A stretch of 64,000 nucleotides of DNA from Halopseudomonas salina (GTDB lineage Bacteria > Pseudomonadota > Gammaproteobacteria > Pseudomonadales > Pseudomonadaceae), in assembly GCF_008641105.1 (NCBI RefSeq), contig NZ_VTTI01000010.1, forward strand, positions 99,715 to 163,714, in the 5' to 3' direction. The position numbers and the translations under genes were made by a program. Below are positions 60,615 through 64,000 of the stretch, in pieces (positions within the stretch are counted from its first letter, which is position 1; each line of letters starts with the position of its first letter). The notes beneath the pieces are model-generated. The model was given only the letters and a program-made list of their open reading frames with translations, had not been told where the DNA came from and made no database searches.

Positions 60615-62189
60615 TTAGCCCTCGAACATCCTCTCAAAATCAGGATTGTTCTCTGCTTTGCAGGCGGCCCGGTCCATCTCGATCCTGCTCATCCGGGCTG
60701 TCAGCTCCTCAAGAAAACAGGCATCTACCCGTACCTCCGGCACCGTCAGTGACTCGGCAGAATAGTGCCCAGTAAACCCCGATAACGTCTTGTTGGTCAG
60801 CGTCTGTAGCGCAGTCACGGTCGGCATCTTGCCCTTGCCCTCGCAATGAAAACTGCCGGCCACACAGCGACAGTCCGGGCTCACATGATAGGAACCGATT
60901 CGCGTTTTGGCGGGCAGCCTGAGTATCGACCCGGGAATATCCCCGGCCAGTGTGGACCCGGGCTTGTAGGCGCCGTAAACAATGGCGCGTATCTCGACGC
61001 CGAAGGGATTGGACACATACCATTTCACGGGACTATAGGAGCTGAGCACCAACACCACAGGGTCAGCCGTCTTCTCCAGATTGACGATGGTCGTCATGTC
61101 CCGGGCGGAACTTTCGTACAGACCCGCATACAGCACCTGAAAGTCATCAAGCAGATTCGCCTGCAGGCGCATCTTGATCTGATCCATATCCAGATAAGTG
61201 ACGCTGGAGTGTATGCCCACGCTGAACTCGGTCGTGTGCCAATTATTGACGTATTCCACCTCGATCTTGTGCTCACCGGGCTCAAACCGGTACAGGATCG
61301 ACTGGTCCGATCCACCTTCGAACAACACTCGGCCATTGATCAGTATTCGTGTTTTCGACCAGCTCTGGCTGACAGTAAAGCTCATGACCTCCTGCTGCTT
61401 GAATTCGAGCATCCCCACCCAGTAACCGCCAAAATCACCCGATTCAATTCCGTGAAAATCATCACGTATATAGTTGATAGCTATGCCCCCGACGGACTCG
61501 GTTGCAATCACCTGGCGAGGCTGGTTGGTATTAATGTAGAACGCCTGAAAACCATCCTCTGGCAGCGCGCCAGAGGGATTTGCGTGCTCCCCCCAACTGG
61601 ATTGGGCAGGACTCAGATCGGCTGCTGTTTTTATCGCTGAGGCATTGCGGTCCTCAACAGAAGCCGTTGATTTAACACTGTGTGGTTTCTGCACGGCCTC
61701 GCGTAAACGCTGCTTGCGGGCCTCGACATAGACGCTGTCTGCCCGAGTGCAGTCAAGCTGGTAACCGTACTCAAGGATCGATTTCTGATAGGTACAGTAA
61801 CTGACAAATGCGTCGAACTGCCCCTGATAAACCGTCTCATCACCGTGCAGCAACTCTGGATAATGCCCGGTTCTATCAAAGTAGGACTCCACCTGTTGAT
61901 ATATATGACGTGACACTACGCCGCTGTTGATTGCCCGGTTGCGTTCGGTGCTCGATGCAGCGCGATAAGTATCGAGCCGCACCGCGCGCTCCTTGATGGC
62001 CTCGGTGGCCGCCACAGTATCCAGGTACTGCGTACCAATACGATCAAAGGTGCCCAATGCCAGCTCAAGCTCCCCGCGATCCCACTGCTGAATCGCCTGA
62101 TTCAACAGCGTTCGCGCCGCTTTTTCAGAGTCAGCACAAGCAGCCACGACTGATACAAGCAAAAACGTTAATAAACACTTTTTAATCAC
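60615..62189 (-). CDS. large lipoprotein, PA14-like middle region, unknown function
   Basis: 524 residues with a lipobox VVAAC (Cys18). Residues about 20-75 are TPR-like helices. Residues 95-140 (IYQQVESYFDRTGHYPELL) resemble the pilin/pseudopilin consensus after the helix. Residues about 225-330 (GGYWVGMLEFKQQEVMSFTV, then a strand-rich stretch with EPGEHKIEVEYVNNWH) resemble a PA14-type beta-sandwich. Residues about 360-470 (DPVVLVLSSYSPVKWYVSN) form another unidentified beta domain with a Cys cluster (CRCVAGSFHC). I chose GTG 62189. I do not recognise the whole protein. Confidence 0.7.
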   Translation of the reverse strand: MIKKCLLTFLLVSVVAACADSEKAARTLLNQAIQQWDRGELELALGTFDRIGTQYLDTVAATEAIKERAVRLDTYRAASSTERNRAINSGVVSRHIYQQVESYFDRTGHYPELLHGDETVYQGQFDAFVSYCTYQKSILEYGYQLDCTRADSVYVEARKQRLREAVQKPHSVKSTASVEDRNASAIKTAADLSPAQSSWGEHANPSGALPEDGFQAFYINTNQPRQVIATESVGGIAINYIRDDFHGIESGDFGGYWVGMLEFKQQEVMSFTVSQSWSKTRILINGRVLFEGGSDQSILYRFEPGEHKIEVEYVNNWHTTEFSVGIHSSVTYLDMDQIKMRLQANLLDDFQVLYAGLYESSARDMTTIVNLEKTADPVVLVLSSYSPVKWYVSNPFGVEIRAIVYGAYKPGSTLAGDIPGSILRLPAKTRIGSYHVSPDCRCVAGSFHCEGKGKMPTVTALQTLTNKTLSGFTGHYSAESLTVPEVRVDACFLEELTARMSRIEMDRAACKAENNPDFERMFEG

Positions 62190-62361
62190 AACAAGACCCT
62201 TGTGTTTTATGCACGCCTGCGCGGCGGGTTGAACGGTTCGGGAGGGATCTACCCCTTTTTCGCGGTCTGCACTTTGCAATTGGTTACCAAGCGTTGTTTC
62301 GCAAAGCGTGTCTCAGCGGCTTATGCTTGGCTATTCACCTTGCCCGTACCCCTTGCTGAAT

Positions 62362-62377
62362 TTAAACAAGTGTTTAA
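62362..62377. promoter_or_regulatory. PsrA/FadR-like palindrome upstream of the SDR gene
   Basis: TTAAAC-AAGT-GTTTAA, a perfect 6+6 palindrome 46 bp before the SDR start. It contains AAAC-N4-GTTT, the core of the PsrA consensus in Pseudomonas, with T/A in place of the usual flanking G/C. Confidence 0.5.
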
Positions 62378-62422
62378 CACTGATAAACCTTTTTTCACCG
62401 CCCATATAGACAGGAGCATTTC

Positions 62423-63328
62423 ATGAGCGATATTCGTTTTGACGACAAGGTCGTCATCGTAACCGGTGCCGGCGGCGGCATTGGCCGTGCCCACGCGCTG
62501 TTGTTCGCCAAGCACGGCGCCAAAGTTGTCGTCAACGATCTGGGTGGCAGCACCCAGGGCGAAGGCGCAAACAGCGAAGCAGCCCTCAAGGTTGTTGAAG
62601 AAATCAAGGCTGCAGGCGGTACTGCCGTTGCCAACCCGGACAACGTAATCGACGGTGAAAAAATCGTGCAGTGCGCGATGGATAACTTCGGTCGTGTGGA
62701 CGTTGTGGTCAACAACGCGGGCATCCTGCGAGACAAGAGTTTTGCCAAGATGACCGACGCTGATTGGGATCTGGTCTACAAGGTTCACGTCGAAGGTGCC
62801 TACAAGGTAACCCACGCTGCCTGGCCCTACATGAAGGACAGCAATTTCGGTCGCATCATATTTACCGCTTCCACTTCCGGTATCTACGGTAACTTTGGCC
62901 AGGCCAACTACGGCATGGCCAAGCTGGGTCTGTACGGTCTGACCCGCACCCTGGCGATCGAAGGCCGCAAGAACAACATCTTCGTCAACGCGATTGCGCC
63001 GACTGGCGGCACGCGCATGACTGAAGGTCTGTTCCCGGAAGGTGCTTTCGACAAGCTCAAGCCTGAGCTGGTCAGCCCGCTGGTTGCATACCTCTGCTCG
63101 GAAGACAGCAAAGAGACCGGCAGCTTGTTTGAAGTCGGTGGCGGCTGGATGGGTAAGGTTCGCTGGGAGCGTTCGCTGGGTATTGGCTTCAACCCCGATG
63201 AAGGCTTCACGCCCGAAGACGTGGCTGCCAACTTCGAGAAGCTGTGCGACTTCGAAGGCGCTGTGCATCCGAAGGACAACATCGAGGCGCTGCGTGAGCT
63301 GATGGCTAATATTCAGAAGTTCAGCTGA
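62423..63328 (+). CDS. SDR (3R)-hydroxyacyl-CoA dehydrogenase family
   Basis: 301 residues. TGAGGGIG (14-21) binds NAD(P), NNAG (97-100), then Ser150, Tyr163 and Lys167 in the SxYxxxK triad. The extension after about 245 (ERSLGIGFNPDEGFTPEDVAANFEKL) and the whole sequence match the dehydrogenase part of peroxisomal multifunctional enzyme type 2, that is, (3R)-hydroxyacyl-CoA dehydrogenase. ATG 62423 with AGGAG nine bases upstream. A PsrA-like site lies in the promoter, so fatty-acid responsive expression is likely. Confidence 0.88.
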   Translation: MSDIRFDDKVVIVTGAGGGIGRAHALLFAKHGAKVVVNDLGGSTQGEGANSEAALKVVEEIKAAGGTAVANPDNVIDGEKIVQCAMDNFGRVDVVVNNAGILRDKSFAKMTDADWDLVYKVHVEGAYKVTHAAWPYMKDSNFGRIIFTASTSGIYGNFGQANYGMAKLGLYGLTRTLAIEGRKNNIFVNAIAPTGGTRMTEGLFPEGAFDKLKPELVSPLVAYLCSEDSKETGSLFEVGGGWMGKVRWERSLGIGFNPDEGFTPEDVAANFEKLCDFEGAVHPKDNIEALRELMANIQKFS

Positions 63329-63336
63329 CCATAAAA

Positions 63337-63367
63337 GCCTCAAGCTACAAGCGGCAAGCTTTAAGCT
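63337..63367. repeat. AAGC-unit repeat after the SDR gene
   Basis: Degenerate CAAGCT/CAAGCGG units, the same class as at 27331-27374, and oriented opposite to the copy at 63669-63705. Confidence 0.6.
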
Positions 63368-63387
63368 GATTGTGGTTAGGTGGATCA

Positions 63388-63422
63388 AGAGCCCGTACTG
63401 TTTCGCAGTACGGGCTTTTTGG
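63388..63422 (+). terminator. intrinsic terminator after the SDR gene
   Basis: AGCCCGTACTG (63390-63400), loop TTTCG, CAGTACGGGCT (63406-63416), then TTTT. A perfect 11-bp stem. Confidence 0.93.
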
Positions 63423-63450
63423 TTTCTGGCCGGCGGGGCCGGCTTTGTTC

Positions 63451-63548
63451 GAGGTGGAACTCGAACGTTCCCAGAGGCGGGGGCCGGTGTGAGGTGAAAC
63501 TCGAACGTTCCCAGGGTTGGTGCTTATTGGGAATGTCGAGTTCCATCT
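63451..63548. repeat. three copies of a 24-bp element
   Basis: GAGGTGGAACTCGAACGTTC plus CCAG occurs at 63451-63474 and, with one substitution, at 63491-63514, 40 bp apart. A third degenerate copy lies inverted at about 63527-63548. The unit contains GAACTCGAACGTTCCC. Intergenic, between the two terminators. Confidence 0.65.
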
Positions 63549-63622
63549 TGACCAGCGGGGTCTCAGGAAGCATCTCTGGTGAAGTAAGACTAAGGCCCAA
63601 CAAAGTGCCACTTTCGCCAGAC

Positions 63623-63663
63623 AATAAAAAAGCCCGGCCCTGATATCAGGGCCAGGCTTTTGC
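63623..63663 (-). terminator. terminator for the decarboxylase gene
   Basis: AAAAAGCC-C-GGCCCTGATATCAGGGCC-A-GGCTTTT on the plus strand, one mismatch; on the minus strand it is followed by TTTTTTATTG. It ends the gene at the right edge. Confidence 0.85.
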
Positions 63664-63668
63664 ACAAG

Positions 63669-63705
63669 CAGCTCGTCGCTTGCAGCTTGAAGCTTGCCGC
63701 TAAGC
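63669..63705. repeat. CGCTTG/AGCTTG repeat before the decarboxylase stop
   Basis: Inverse partner of the repeat at 63337-63367, and like the right arm at 27475-27554. It ends 7 bp before the decarboxylase stop codon. Confidence 0.6.
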
Positions 63706-63711
63706 AACGCG

Positions 63712-64000
63712 TCAGATGTAGAACGCTTCCAGAGGCGGGAAGCCGTTGAATTCGATAGCGCTGTAGCTGGTGGTGTAGGCACCAGTAGAGAGCCAGTACA
63801 TCCGATCGCCAATGGCCAAGTTCAGCGGCAGGCCGTATTTGTAGCTTTCGTACATGATGTCGGCGCTGTCGCAGGTCGGCCCGGCGATAACGACGTCTTC
63901 CAGTTCGCCTTGCTTCTAAAAAATTCGATCAGGCCGGAGAATTTGCCAACGTCGGTGTATACCCAGCGCTCCAGGGCGGTGTGGGACTTGCGCGACACCA
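63712..64000 (-). pseudogene. speC: ornithine/lysine decarboxylase (alanine-racemase fold), 3' end, frame broken
   Basis: The last 72 or so residues read GELEDVVIAGPTCDS, then RMYWLSTGAYTTSYS and FNGFPPLEAFYI, matching fold-III PLP decarboxylases such as pseudomonad SpeC; the Cys of GPTCDS is an active-site residue. Upstream residues RKSHTALERWVYTDVGKFSG and LIE are in another frame. Between LIE (63924-63926) and the GELEDVV frame only 14 bases remain, where homologues have about 15 residues. A deletion of about 31 bases plus AT-rich filler disrupts the frame. Either a real mutation or a local assembly error. Confidence 0.7.

Noticed and set aside
63345..63812. 155-codon minus-strand gene before the decarboxylase
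   Set aside because: It reads across repeats and terminators and overlaps the decarboxylase 3' end in the wrong frame.

Overview
The window is a gammaproteobacterial chromosome segment. The gene order guaA-guaB, xseA, leuA, der-bamB-yfgM-hisS-ispG-rodZ-pilF-rlmN-ndk, iscS-cysE-trmJ, suhB, secF-secD-yajC-tgt-queA is the one I know from Pseudomonas aeruginosa. Moderate GC content, shortened intergenic content and loss of parts of otherwise standard operons suggest a marine or haloalkaline Pseudomonadaceae lineage such as Halopseudomonas. That genus-level guess is inference. No prophage, insertion sequence, CRISPR array or rRNA operon is visible; the only RNA gene is a tRNA-Leu(CAA).

Layout. 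1-4.6 kb: a partial alpha/beta hydrolase, zapG/yhcB, and a four-gene MCE phospholipid-transport operon whose permease carries a fused STAS domain and which ends in a PqiC-like lipoprotein. 4.6-8.3 kb: a DUF4112 membrane protein and guaBA, with a near-consensus promoter in front of guaB. 8.4-14.2 kb: xseA, an M23 peptidase, a repeat-bearing 528-bp gap, leuA and an Old Yellow Enzyme. 14.2-26.4 kb: a long minus-strand housekeeping block (der back to trmJ). Where pseudomonads normally carry the complete isc operon, only iscS remains, and it lacks the C-terminal tail. 26.5-33 kb: suhB, a repeat-flanked terminator, then secF/secD/yajC/tgt/queA. 33-41.7 kb: tRNA-Leu, a DUF3015/DUF4105 pair, trxB, cysZ, a GT4 glycosyltransferase, and an OYE/TetR pair with matching GACCGGTC palindromes at both promoters. 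41.1-46.8 kb: slyD, ackA-pta, an acyltransferase and an OmpA-like lipoprotein. 47-55.3 kb: an accessory-looking lipid cluster (large MalT/AlkS-type LuxR regulator, DUF1329 protein, acyl-CoA ligase, thiolase, GDSL hydrolase). 55.3-64 kb: yhhQ with a likely preQ1-I riboswitch, gltS, a UbiA-family prenyltransferase, a zinc metallopeptidase-like protein, mgtE, a large unfamiliar lipoprotein, a fatty-acid type SDR behind a PsrA-like palindrome, and the 3' end of an ornithine/lysine decarboxylase broken by an indel.

How the genes fit together. Three queuosine genes lie here (tgt, queA and the precursor transporter yhhQ), the last probably under preQ1 control. Acyl-CoA ligase, thiolase and the SDR form a fatty-acid theme with probable lipid-responsive control. 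Envelope maintenance is represented by the MCE system, bamB, rodZ, pilF, the M23 peptidase, secDF-yajC and several lipoproteins. The points most worth a second look are the collapsed isc locus with its tail-less IscS, the riboswitch, the OYE/TetR operators, the lipoprotein at 60.6-62.2 kb, the paired repeat/terminator structures between convergent genes, and the broken decarboxylase.
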